From Microbulbifer elongatus (lineage in GTDB: Bacteria > Pseudomonadota > Gammaproteobacteria > Pseudomonadales > Cellvibrionaceae): DNA of 64,000 bases. Below the pieces are notes generated by a model, which was not told the origin of the DNA, did not search any database, and worked only from the letters and a program-made list of their open reading frames with translations. Position numbers and translations under genes: made by a program. How positions within the stretch are numbered: the first letter of the stretch is position 1; every line of letters begins with the position of its first letter. The stretch covers positions 1 through 64,000 of the forward strand of contig NZ_JAIVKJ010000001.1 in assembly GCF_020524885.1 (NCBI RefSeq), read 5' to 3'. Shown piece by piece: positions 26,935 to 35,420 of this stretch.

Positions 26935-28797
26935 TCAATTTCCGAAATCATCAAACGCGATCTGTTCTTCGCGCACACCGAGTTGCTGCAGCATGGCGAT
27001 GCTTGCGCGCAGCATGGCGGGCGGCCCACACAGATAAAATTCACAATTGCCGATGTCCGCATGCCGGCGCAGGTAACTGTCCGCGGCGATATCACTGATG
27101 AAACCGGTCGCGCCCTGCCAGGCATCTTGCGGGCGTGGGTCTGACAGGCCCAGTTGCCACTGGAAGTTGTCGTGCTGCTGCGCCAGTTCATCGAACAGTT
27201 CCGCATAAAACACCTCGCGCAGATTGCGCGCGCCGTACCAGAAACGCATTGGCCGCTGTGTGCCGCGATTGCGTAACTGGTCGACAATCATCGAGCGCAG
27301 AGGTGCCATACCGGCACCACCGCCAATCAGGATGATCTCACGCTCGCTGTCCTGCACATGGAAGCTGCCGAATGGGCCACTCAGCTGGATCTGATCGCCC
27401 GGCTGCAGATTGAACATGTAGCTGGAGCCGGCGCCCGCGGCCAGGGTTTCCTGTCCTGCGGGGGGCGGCTGTATCCGCACATTGAGGAGGATGGTGTCGT
27501 CGCCGTCCGCGTTTTTCTGTGGCGCGTTCGCCATGGAATAGGAGCGACGCAGGGGCGATGCGTGAGCGCTGCTGGCGGCGCTGAGCCACGGCTGCCAGTC
27601 ATCGCGGTACTGTGCATCCAGCGGTGTATCGGCGAGGCGCAACTGGTGCGGAGGAATCTCCACCTGCACGAAACTGCCGGCGCGGAAGCCGAAGGGGGGC
27701 TGGCCTTGCGGCGCCAGGCGGATTTCCTTGATAAACGGCGTTAGGAAGCGGGTCTCCCTTACCTCGGCGGTGAAGGCACCGGCCTGCAACACACTGTCAT
27801 CTAGTGTCAGGCGGGTGGCGGCCACGGCGCGCTGCTGGCAGGCGAGGCGCTGGCCGGAAGCCAGTTGTGCCGCGGACAGCAGGGCTTTTTCACTGCTGGT
27901 GATTGGCGCGTCGGCGTCGAGTTGTACCTGGCATAAACCACAGCTACCGCCGCCACCACAGTTCGAGGGCAGTTGCACGCCACTGGCGGCGAGGCCGTCG
28001 AACAGGTTGACGCCGCTCGGCAAGGCCAGCTCCTGCACCGGGGTGGCGGCCTGATCGAGCAGGGTTATCGCCACCTTACTGCCGCGCAGCTTGGCCAGCA
28101 GATTGAAGTCGTGGCGGGAGAAGCTGGAAAACAGCATCACACAGCCGGAAATGGACAGCAGCAGGGCGCCGATACCGAAAACCACCACGAACGGATTGTT
28201 GAAATCCTGGCGCTCGGTGTAGTCCATGATGTGCAGCATCCAGAAGATATCGAACAGCCGCCAGGTGTCGTTGCGGCGCTCGAGAACGCGGCCGTCCGCG
28301 GCGGAGATATACAGGCTGGTATTGCCGTCATCCGCAATATCGACACGCCACATCGCCCCGTCGTGACGGCGGGATTCCATATTTGGCTGTGACAGACGCT
28401 GCGGGCTGCCGATCAGGCTGTCGTCGCCGGCGTAATCACGCGCGGCGATTGCCGTGGCCAGCGCAGCGTCGATCACCAGCGGGTTGCCACTTTGCGCATC
28501 GCGCAGCTCGACCCCTTCACTGGTCTGTACCCGGTACACCGGGCGGTCAAACCCCGGTTGCAGGCGGATATCCACCACGCTGCTACCGGCGTTTTGATAA
28601 AGGCCGACAATCTCGCTATGAGGTACCAGCGATGTGCCGGCGGAGAGCGGCGCGGTCTCCTGGCGCTCGGCCAGATGGCGGCCGCTGACGATATTGGAAT
28701 CCAGCAGCGCGAAGGCGAGGCCGCTGGCCAGCCACAGCGCCAGCTGCACGCCGATCACCAGACTCAGCCACTTGTGTGCAGCTTTGATGAAACTCAC
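26935..28797 (-). CDS. PepSY membrane protein fused to ferredoxin and NqrF-like flavin reductase
   Basis: A 620-residue fusion. Residues about 1-230 form a PepSY-associated membrane part, with two clear TM segments near 10-32 and 203-223. Residues about 240-330 are a 2Fe-2S ferredoxin domain with C-x5-C-x2-C-x30-C (Cys 280, 286, 289, 320), the NqrF pattern. Residues about 335-620 are an FAD/NAD(P)-binding FNR domain (R-R-S-Y-S-M-A, G-G-G-A-G-M-A-P-L, Y-L-C-G-P-P). The architecture suggests electron transfer from NAD(P)H through FAD and Fe-S across the membrane. Its place in a copper operon suggests a Cu(II) or Fe(III) reductase; this is inference. It overlaps the PepSY gene upstream by four bases. 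Confidence 0.82.
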   Translation of the reverse strand: MSFIKAAHKWLSLVIGVQLALWLASGLAFALLDSNIVSGRHLAERQETAPLSAGTSLVPHSEIVGLYQNAGSSVVDIRLQPGFDRPVYRVQTSEGVELRDAQSGNPLVIDAALATAIAARDYAGDDSLIGSPQRLSQPNMESRRHDGAMWRVDIADDGNTSLYISAADGRVLERRNDTWRLFDIFWMLHIMDYTERQDFNNPFVVVFGIGALLLSISGCVMLFSSFSRHDFNLLAKLRGSKVAITLLDQAATPVQELALPSGVNLFDGLAASGVQLPSNCGGGGSCGLCQVQLDADAPITSSEKALLSAAQLASGQRLACQQRAVAATRLTLDDSVLQAGAFTAEVRETRFLTPFIKEIRLAPQGQPPFGFRAGSFVQVEIPPHQLRLADTPLDAQYRDDWQPWLSAASSAHASPLRRSYSMANAPQKNADGDDTILLNVRIQPPPAGQETLAAGAGSSYMFNLQPGDQIQLSGPFGSFHVQDSEREIILIGGGAGMAPLRSMIVDQLRNRGTQRPMRFWYGARNLREVFYAELFDELAQQHDNFQWQLGLSDPRPQDAWQGATGFISDIAADSYLRRHADIGNCEFYLCGPPAMLRASIAMLQQLGVREEQIAFDDFGN

Positions 28798-29525
28798 TGT
28801 GCACCTCCCGCCGCGGCCGCGGTGCCGGCCGCTTTTTCCCTGCGCGCAAAGCTGTAGAACAGCAGGATCAGGCCCGCGAGTACGCCGGTCAGGCTGATGA
28901 TGGTGACGGTCAGCAGCAGCGGGTTATGGATATCGGCCCGCTCCTCGTAATCCATGATGTGCAGCATCCAGAAGAAATCGAACGCGCGCCAGTAGTTGTG
29001 GCGGCGGGTGACGAGGGCGCCGGTATTCGGGCTGATATAAAGACTGGTACCGTAACGGTCGTCAAAATTGACCCGCCACAGGGGCAGTGCGCGGGACGGT
29101 ATTTCGGTAGGCGGGTTGTCGGTAATCAGCTCCACGGACGCCGCCGGCACGCTGCCGGAATAGTAATGCTCCGCCAGTGTGCGGGCGCGGTCGCCATCGA
29201 TGGGCGAGACTTCGCTGCCGCTGCGGGCGTCGACCAGGTGTGTGCCATCCGCGGCCTGGATCACGTAGTAGGGGGATGCCTGCAGCGCTTTCAGCTGGAT
29301 GGATTTCACCCCGCTATAGCGTTCGAGTAATGCCTGGGTGGGCGCCAGGATGTCCTGCTCCTTCGGCAGCGGCTCGCGCAGGTTTTTGACCAGGTGATCG
29401 CCGTGGATAAAGTCCAGGTCCATCACCACCATGTAAACGCCGCTCAGGGTCCACAACAGGGCCTGGACACCGACAAACAGAAACAGCCACTTGTGGACTT
29501 TGCGCGATAGGGATGCAGTTTTCAT
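28794..29525 (-). CDS. PepSY-associated TM protein
   Basis: A 243-residue membrane protein. I chose ATG at 29525; a longer frame exists upstream but has no membrane start. The N-terminal helix (about 13-35), a PepSY-type periplasmic part and a C-terminal helix (about 200-228) are visible. The F-F-W-M-L-H-I-M-D-Y-E-E-R segment matches the same motif in the next gene, so the two are paralogues and the fusion at 26935 probably arose after duplication. It is first in the minus-strand copper operon. It may act as a membrane partner for the reductase. Function unknown. Confidence 0.8.
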   Translation of the reverse strand: MKTASLSRKVHKWLFLFVGVQALLWTLSGVYMVVMDLDFIHGDHLVKNLREPLPKEQDILAPTQALLERYSGVKSIQLKALQASPYYVIQAADGTHLVDARSGSEVSPIDGDRARTLAEHYYSGSVPAASVELITDNPPTEIPSRALPLWRVNFDDRYGTSLYISPNTGALVTRRHNYWRAFDFFWMLHIMDYEERADIHNPLLLTVTIISLTGVLAGLILLFYSFARREKAAGTAAAAGGAQ

Positions 29526-29607
29526 TATTTTTATGTCGGTTGCAGCCAGAGGTAAATTGTACTGATTTTTCAGTTTATCGAGCTGGGGTGTGAATGTCCC
29601 ACGGGCG

Positions 29608-30321
29608 TCAGTCAAACCCCCGGCGGATGCTGTTCTGGGAGAGCTCTCCCAGGGCTGGGTCGGTGCCCGCCAGTGCCAGGTGCAGGTGCGTGGTATCCGG
29701 CAGGGGCAGCATGGAGTAATAAAAATTCCAGGCGTCGGTATCTGGCAGTTCCGCATCGAACTCGGCACCTTCCCCCAGGTGGAAGCGGGCCAGGTTAATC
29801 CTTCCCAAGCCTTCAGAAATCCCGGTGCCGCGGGCCTTGAAGAAAGCCTCTTTCATCGTCCACAGTCGGTAGAAGTGCATGGGCATCAGCTCGCGCGGTG
29901 GTGATTCCAGTAGCGTGCATTCCTGCGGGTGGAAATAGTGGCGGGCGATGCGTAAAAAGTCCCGTGGCTTGTTCGGCTGCTCGATATCGATGCCGATGGG
30001 TGCTTCGCAGGAGACCGCCAGCGCGATCCACTGACCGCTATGGCTGAGGCTGAAGTGCAATTCAGGAAAATCCACCAACAGAGGCTTGCCGCTTGGCAGT
30101 CGATCGAACTCCAGCTGGTCCGGCGACTTTCCGCTGATTTTCCCCAGTACCTTGCGCAGCAGTCCCCGGCTCAAAAGAAACTGATGCCGGCCCTCCGTAT
30201 GCTTGTAGCTGTCCTGGCGCCGGTGTTCTTCTGCCGACAACAGGGTGGCGAGCTCCCGGGCCTCTGGGCTGCCGGGAGCTATTTCATCGCTGCGGAGCAG
30301 CCAGACTGCGGGAAGTGTCAT
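29608..30321 (-). CDS. 4'-phosphopantetheinyl transferase, Sfp/Gsp type
   Basis: A 237-residue enzyme that would transfer the phosphopantetheine arm from CoA to carrier proteins. The two family motifs are present: I-G-I-D-I-E (about residue 118-125) and W-T-M-K-E-A-F-F-K (about 170-178), with the lysine and acidic residues that bind Mg and CoA. I chose ATG at 30321 because a longer frame would overlap the start of radA on the other strand. It is divergent from radA. No carrier protein or NRPS/PKS gene is in the window. Confidence 0.9.
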   Translation of the reverse strand: MTLPAVWLLRSDEIAPGSPEARELATLLSAEEHRRQDSYKHTEGRHQFLLSRGLLRKVLGKISGKSPDQLEFDRLPSGKPLLVDFPELHFSLSHSGQWIALAVSCEAPIGIDIEQPNKPRDFLRIARHYFHPQECTLLESPPRELMPMHFYRLWTMKEAFFKARGTGISEGLGRINLARFHLGEGAEFDAELPDTDAWNFYYSMLPLPDTTHLHLALAGTDPALGELSQNSIRRGFD

Positions 30322-30532
30322 AGAGCTAACAAACTTGTGCTTTGCGGTAATGCTAAGCGCTGGGCGCCCGGTGTGCCACCGGGGAGAGTTTGTTGGTGAG
30401 TTGCTCGGGGCAGGACTTTGGGCTGGGCGCCGGGGAAGGGTAAACTCTGCGGCTTCCGGGGCTGTGCACGTATCATGTAGCGCCCACCGGTGCGAAATAT
30501 TCAACATCCAGTGTCCCGCAAGGGGAGAGCTT

Positions 30533-31927
30533 TTGGCCAAGAAATCAAAAACCGCCTTCGTGTGCAACGATTGCGGTGCCGACTACAGCAAATGGGCAGG
30601 ACAGTGCAGCGCCTGTGGGGCGTGGAACAGCCTGAGTGAAGTACGGCTGGGGCCGGCGCACACAGACAGTCGCTCCGCCAATTTTACCGATGCCCAGGCC
30701 GGCTATGCCGGCGCTGCCGGGCAGGGCAAGGTGCAGAAGCTGTCTGAGATCGACCTCAGCGAGCTGCCGCGTATCCCCACCAATGCCAGCGAACTGGATC
30801 GGGTGCTGGGCGGTGGGCTGGTGCCCGGGTCGGTGGTGCTGATTGGCGGGCACCCCGGTGCCGGCAAGTCGACGGTGCTGCTGCAGACCCTGTGCCACCT
30901 TTCGCAAACCCTGCCGGCGCTGTACGTGACCGGTGAGGAATCCCTGCAGCAAGTGGCGATGCGTGCCAAGCGCCTGGGGCTGCCGGCGGACCACCTGCAG
31001 ATGCTGTCCGAGACCAATGTCGAGCAGATCTGCCTCACCGCCGGTGAAGTAAAGCCGAAGGTGATGGTGGTGGACTCCATCCAGGTCATGCACATGGCTG
31101 AGGTGCAGTCCGCGCCGGGCTCGGTAGCGCAGGTGCGCGAGAGTGCCGCCTACCTGACCCGTTTTGCCAAGCAGACCGGCACCGCGCTGATTTTGGTGGG
31201 GCATGTGACTAAGGACGGCAGCCTCGCCGGCCCCAAAGTACTGGAGCACATCATCGACTGCTCCATCATGCTCGAGGGCACCCACGACTCCCGCTTCCGC
31301 ACCCTGCGCGCGCACAAGAACCGCTTTGGCGCGGTGAACGAGCTGGGTGTGTTTGCCATGACCGAACAGGGTCTCAAGGAAGTCTCCAACCCTTCCGCCA
31401 TCTTCCTGCAGCGGGCAGACGAGATTGCCGCCGGCTCGGTGGTGACGTCCGTTTGGGAAGGCACACGACCATTGCTGGTGGAGCTGCAGGCGTTGGTGGA
31501 TGACAGCAGCCTGGGTAACCCGCGCCGTGTTGCAGTGGGCCTGGATCAGAATCGACTGAACATGTTGCTGGCGGTGCTGCACCGCCACGGCGGTGTACTG
31601 GTCGGCGACCAGGACGTGTTTATCAATGTGGTTGGTGGTGTGAAGGTGGTGGAAACCAGTGCAGACCTGACGCTGCTGATTGCCGTGGTCTCCAGTTTTC
31701 GCAACCGCCCGCTGCCCCGCGACATGATGGTGTTTGGCGAGGTCGGCCTGGCCGGGGAAATCCGCCCTGTACCCTCAGGGCAGGAGCGATTGCGCGAGGC
31801 GGCCAAACACGGCTTTCGCAAGGCCATAGTGCCGGCGAGTAACCGTCTGAAAAACGATATCGAAGGTATGGAAGTGATCGCGGTGAAAACGCTGGCCGAG
31901 GCGCTCAACGCCATCGAGATGAGCTGA
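30533..31927 (+). CDS. radA: DNA repair protein RadA
   Basis: A 464-residue protein for recombination branch migration. The zinc finger C-x2-C-x11-C-x2-C is at about 11-31. Walker A G-H-P-G-A-G-K-S-T, the RadA-specific K-N-R-F-G motif, and the C-terminal Lon-like domain are present. I chose the TTG at 30533 with AGGGGAG just upstream. It gives about the length of E. coli RadA (460 residues). The start is a rare codon, so the true start could be argued. Confidence 0.94.
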   Translation: MAKKSKTAFVCNDCGADYSKWAGQCSACGAWNSLSEVRLGPAHTDSRSANFTDAQAGYAGAAGQGKVQKLSEIDLSELPRIPTNASELDRVLGGGLVPGSVVLIGGHPGAGKSTVLLQTLCHLSQTLPALYVTGEESLQQVAMRAKRLGLPADHLQMLSETNVEQICLTAGEVKPKVMVVDSIQVMHMAEVQSAPGSVAQVRESAAYLTRFAKQTGTALILVGHVTKDGSLAGPKVLEHIIDCSIMLEGTHDSRFRTLRAHKNRFGAVNELGVFAMTEQGLKEVSNPSAIFLQRADEIAAGSVVTSVWEGTRPLLVELQALVDDSSLGNPRRVAVGLDQNRLNMLLAVLHRHGGVLVGDQDVFINVVGGVKVVETSADLTLLIAVVSSFRNRPLPRDMMVFGEVGLAGEIRPVPSGQERLREAAKHGFRKAIVPASNRLKNDIEGMEVIAVKTLAEALNAIEMS

Positions 31928-31936
31928 GCGCTGGCG

Positions 31937-31962
31937 GCAGGCTGCCTGGTCAGGCAGCCTGC
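31937..31962. terminator. Inverted repeat at convergent gene ends (radA / DUF6249)
   Basis: GCAGGCTGCCTG and CAGGCAGCCTGC are perfect arms separated by GT. No T-tract follows. It overlaps the last codons of the small membrane protein gene. It could be a bidirectional transcription stop. Confidence 0.6.
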
Positions 31963-32333
31963 GCCCGGGTAAACCGGTGCAGGGCCAGGTAACCCAGGCC
32001 GATAGCCAGGGGGATTGCGGCGATGGCCAGAATGGCGGAGAAGGCCTGATTGCTCGGATCGGGTACACAGTAGCCAAACAGGGCAGTGCCCACGGCAACG
32101 GCAATCCACACAATACCCTTGCGCACGTCTTTTTGCGGGTGCGGTTTATTGCTGGCTCCCATCTGATCAATCAGCTCCGGTGATAGTTCCAGACCCTTGT
32201 CCATGGCAATGCGCAGGGTTTGCTGTATTTCCAGGGATCGTTTGGTGCGGAAGTGAAGTACCATCCACAGCGAAACGCCGACCAGCAGGAAAAATCCGAA
32301 AGGAACCAGCAGCGCCAGGGTGCCCTCATTCAT
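31950..32333 (-). CDS. Small membrane protein, DUF6249-like
   Basis: A 127-residue protein with an N-terminal TM segment (about 6-27) and two further hydrophobic segments (about 72-86 and 94-115) around a charged middle. The R-x-x-R-S-L-E-I-Q-Q-T-L-R-I-A-M-D-K-G pattern fits DUF6249-type membrane proteins of unknown role. It is divergent from btuF and convergent with radA. No operon partner. Confidence 0.65.
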   Translation of the reverse strand: MNEGTLALLVPFGFFLLVGVSLWMVLHFRTKRSLEIQQTLRIAMDKGLELSPELIDQMGASNKPHPQKDVRKGIVWIAVAVGTALFGYCVPDPSNQAFSAILAIAAIPLAIGLGYLALHRFTRAQAA

Positions 32334-32479
32334 GTTGTGCTCCAGGGTTGGTTATTAAGGGTGTGTCATTAACAATTCATCGTTGGTGCCAGTAGGATGT
32401 GCCGAGCAATCGATTTGGATGCAGTGTGTGGATTCAATTGACAGTGGCAGGGGCGAATTCAACCAGTGTCACCGGAAAA

Positions 32480-33340
32480 ATGAATAAATACAGGGATATT
32501 CTCAGAGGCCTGCGGCTTCTGTCCTCGATTGCGGCAGTGTTATTGATGCAGGGGCTGATCTCTGCGCCGGCCTACGCCCAGGCCAGAATCGCCTCTCTTA
32601 ATTTATGCATGGACCAGATCCTGCTGCAGTGGGTCGCACCGGAGAGAATTGTCTCGGTGACCTGGCTGTCTGGAGAGGAACACTATCGGCGCGCCCCATT
32701 GCCCGAGCATGTATACCTGAACAGGGCACAGGCGGAGGAATTACTGCCGTTGAAGCCCGACCTGATACTGACCGGCCAATACGGTGCCCAGCGGGCATCG
32801 CAGCGCCTGGACCAGCTGGGTTTGCATGTTGTGCGCATTCCCGACGCCTACAACCTGGCGCAGCTACAGCAGCAACTGGCATCTCTGCAGCAGACTCTGG
32901 GAGCCTTGCCGGAACTGCATCAACAGCGCAGCAAACTGCAGTCGCTGCTGGATCAGGCTCCCGAGGCCGCTGCTGGCAACCCCGGTGCCCTGATTCTTTC
33001 CGCAAATAACATCACCTATGGCGACGGCATGCTCGAACACGAATTGTTGACCCGCGCGGGGTTTAACAATCTGGCCGCGCAACAGGGTATTCAACAATTG
33101 GGGCGGGTAAGCCTGGAGCAGGTGATTGCTTTACAGCCACAGCTGCTGGTCTTCTATGGCAGTGATCAGGACTTTGCCATTGCGCATCTGGCGGAGCGCC
33201 ATCCGGTGTTGCGCAACTATATCGACACGGGCAGTGTGTATCGCTTGCCGCAGGAGTTGGGCTTTTGCCCGGCACTGGCCGCTGTGGAAGTGCTGCAGCA
33301 GCTGATGGAAAAGAGAAAAGAAATTGTTGGCCAACCGTAA
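32480..33340 (+). CDS. btuF: Cobalamin/iron-type ABC transporter substrate-binding protein
   Basis: A 286-residue periplasmic binding protein. A signal peptide ends at A-Y-A (residues about 1-33). The FecB/BtuF-like fold is visible (R-I-A-S-L-N-L-C-M-D-Q, E-R-I-V-S-V-T, G-R-V-S-L-E-Q-V-I-A-L-Q-P). BtuF-type proteins bind vitamin B12 and deliver it to BtuCD. I chose ATG at 32480; the longer frame has no signal peptide. It overlaps the permease gene by 17 bases, so it belongs to the same operon. The B12 riboswitch and btuB-like gene downstream support a cobalamin role. Confidence 0.85.
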   Translation: MNKYRDILRGLRLLSSIAAVLLMQGLISAPAYAQARIASLNLCMDQILLQWVAPERIVSVTWLSGEEHYRRAPLPEHVYLNRAQAEELLPLKPDLILTGQYGAQRASQRLDQLGLHVVRIPDAYNLAQLQQQLASLQQTLGALPELHQQRSKLQSLLDQAPEAAAGNPGALILSANNITYGDGMLEHELLTRAGFNNLAAQQGIQQLGRVSLEQVIALQPQLLVFYGSDQDFAIAHLAERHPVLRNYIDTGSVYRLPQELGFCPALAAVEVLQQLMEKRKEIVGQP

Positions 33341-34316
33341 AGTAATTCTGACCCTTTTAGCCTGTGCGCTGCCGCTGGCCATGTTGGCGGCGTTGTCCAG
33401 CGGTCCGGTATCGATTGACATCCCGGCGGCAATTGTCGATGGCTGGTACAGCGATAGTAGCGATGCGGTCATCCTCTGGCAGTTGCGCCTGCCGCGGGCG
33501 GTGCTCGCCATTTTGGTGGGCGCGGCACTGGGCCTGGGCGGCGCCGCCATGCAGGGCATGTTGCGCAATCCACTGGCGGAACCCGCATTGCTGGGTGTCA
33601 GTAGTGGGGCGGCACTGGCGGCGATTCTGGTGCTGTATTACGGCGCGGTGAGTATCGGGCTTGTGTTGCCGCTGTTGGCAATCCTGGGTGCGCTACTCGC
33701 CGTGGCAAGTGTGTGGCTGCTTGCCGGGCGTGGCGCCAGTGCAAGCCGGCTGGTACTTGCAGGGGTGGCTATCAACGCTTTTTTGTCCGCGCTGATGGCA
33801 CTGGCCCTCAATTACGCACCGAGTATGTTTGCGATGCAGGAAATTGTTTTCTGGCTGCTGGGTTCACTCGCGAACCGGGGGTGGGACCAGGTATTGCTCG
33901 CGTTGCCGTTTGTCCTCATCGGCGCGCTGTTCCTGTTCTTCTCGCGCAATTATCTGCGCGCACTGTCTCTGGGGGAGGCCAGCGCCTCCTCATTGGGATT
34001 TGGCGGAAGACGTTATCCGTTACTGGTGCTTTTTGGAATTGCGTTCGCTGTGGGTAGCTCCGTTGCCGTGGCTGGCACCATCGGGTTTATTGGTTTGGTG
34101 GTCCCACACCTGATGCGGCCGCTGGTGGGGCAGGATCCCGGCCGACTGTTATGGGCCAGCGCATTGGCCGGTGCGTTGTTACTGTTGCTCGCCGACGTGC
34201 TGGTGCTGAATACGGTAGGAACCCAGGAATTGCGCATCGGTGCGGTAACGGCATTTATCGGGGCCCCGTTCTTTTTCTGGTTGATCGTCAAAGGACGACG
34301 GGAGGCGAGCCTGTGA
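33324..34316 (+). CDS. btuC: FecCD-family ABC permease, probable BtuC
   Basis: A 330-residue membrane protein of the FecCD/BtuC family with about ten TM segments. The characteristic R-L-P-R-A-V-L-A-I-L-V-G-A-A-L-G-L-G-G motif and G-F-I-G-L-V-V-P-H motif are present. It would form the channel of a B12 importer. A TTG start overlaps the btuF end by 17 bases, and GTG of the next gene overlaps the stop. Confidence 0.88.
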   Translation: MLANRKVILTLLACALPLAMLAALSSGPVSIDIPAAIVDGWYSDSSDAVILWQLRLPRAVLAILVGAALGLGGAAMQGMLRNPLAEPALLGVSSGAALAAILVLYYGAVSIGLVLPLLAILGALLAVASVWLLAGRGASASRLVLAGVAINAFLSALMALALNYAPSMFAMQEIVFWLLGSLANRGWDQVLLALPFVLIGALFLFFSRNYLRALSLGEASASSLGFGGRRYPLLVLFGIAFAVGSSVAVAGTIGFIGLVVPHLMRPLVGQDPGRLLWASALAGALLLLLADVLVLNTVGTQELRIGAVTAFIGAPFFFWLIVKGRREASL

Positions 34317-35089
34317 ACGAGCCTCTGCCAATACACTGCGAAAACCTTTGCTTGTCGCGCAACCAGCGACAGGTTCTGGATACCATCAGTTGCAACTTTC
34401 GCGCGGGAGCACTCACCGCGGTGATCGGTCCCAATGGCGCCGGCAAGAGTAGTCTTCTCAGTTGTCTCGCGGGTGCTCTGCCTGCCGCGACGGGAAGGTT
34501 GCAACTTGGAGATCGCGCCGCAGCTAGTGTTTCTGCTGCAGAGCGCGCCCGGCTGTTGGCTTACTTGCCGCAACAGGAATCGCCAGCTTGGTCGATGGTG
34601 GCGGAAGATCTGGTAGCGCTGGGGCTACTACCCTGGGGACGCAGTATCGATAGTCAGCACAAGCGCGAGCGGGTGTCGCGCGCGCTGGAAGATGTTGACG
34701 CCGTGTCATTGTCCCGTCGCCCGGTCACCCAGCTTTCCGGTGGCGAGTTACGGCGTATACAGCTGGCGCGATTACTGGTAGGCGAGGCTCCAGTGTTGAT
34801 CGCGGATGAGCCCGGCGCAGCGCTCGATATCCGCCACCAGCTGCAGCTGATGCAGACCTTCCGCCAGCAGGCCGATAGTGGCAAGACGGTAATTCTCGCC
34901 CTGCACGATCTCCCCTTGGCGGCGCGCTATTGCGATCACATTGTGATGCTGCAAGGCGGCCGACTGCGTGCACAGGGCTCTCCCGAGCATGTGCTGACGC
35001 CGGAACAGGTGGGCGACGTCTACGGTGTTCACAGTGAATTCCGCTGGCGTGATGGGCGCCCGGAATTTGTCACCGGTGATCTGGTGTAG
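34313..35089 (+). CDS. btuD: ABC transporter ATP-binding protein, probable BtuD
   Basis: A 258-residue ATPase. Walker A G-P-N-G-A-G-K-S-S, signature L-S-G-G-E-L, Walker B (V-L-I-A-D-E-P) and the H-switch (A-L-H-D) are present. I chose GTG at 34313, which overlaps the permease stop by four bases; a longer frame exists but lacks this coupling. It energises BtuFC import. Adjacent btuFC supports the B12 call; iron siderophore is an alternative. Confidence 0.88.
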   Translation: MNEPLPIHCENLCLSRNQRQVLDTISCNFRAGALTAVIGPNGAGKSSLLSCLAGALPAATGRLQLGDRAAASVSAAERARLLAYLPQQESPAWSMVAEDLVALGLLPWGRSIDSQHKRERVSRALEDVDAVSLSRRPVTQLSGGELRRIQLARLLVGEAPVLIADEPGAALDIRHQLQLMQTFRQQADSGKTVILALHDLPLAARYCDHIVMLQGGRLRAQGSPEHVLTPEQVGDVYGVHSEFRWRDGRPEFVTGDLV

Positions 35090-35121
35090 CCCGTTACACA
35101 ATCCGCTATAATCGCCACCGC

Positions 35122-35275
35122 TTCAGGTGCCCAGTAGCACACGCCATCAAGAGTGGCGGGCTTGGCTGGGTTAAACGGGAAGTCCGGTGAATGTATTTTG
35201 ATTCCGGCGCTGCCCCCGCAACGGTGATGCAAATTCTGACTCTCTCAGGAAACGCTAAGCCCGATACCGGCCTCG
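35122..35275 (+). ncRNA. Cobalamin riboswitch upstream of btuB
   Basis: The core elements are in order: a left stem, AAACGGGAAGTCCGGTG (about 35173-35189), CCGGCGCTGCCCCCGCAAC (about 35204-35222) and the box AGCCCGATACCGGCC (35258-35272). These match the conserved cobalamin aptamer pattern. A leader of about 145 bases then reaches the btuB start. The element should reduce btuB expression when adenosylcobalamin is plentiful. Boundaries are estimates. Confidence 0.92.
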
Positions 35276-35420
35276 AGCAAACCACTGACGATAAAGCGGA
35301 GGGCTTTGTCTGGGCTTGTTTGCGGATTGGGTTCTTCTCGTTTGGGGAGCGCTCGCCGGTCTTGTTTCTCGCCCTTGTATTCCCCTCCCTCAATCGACCT
35401 TTTTTCTGATTGGGGTTCAC

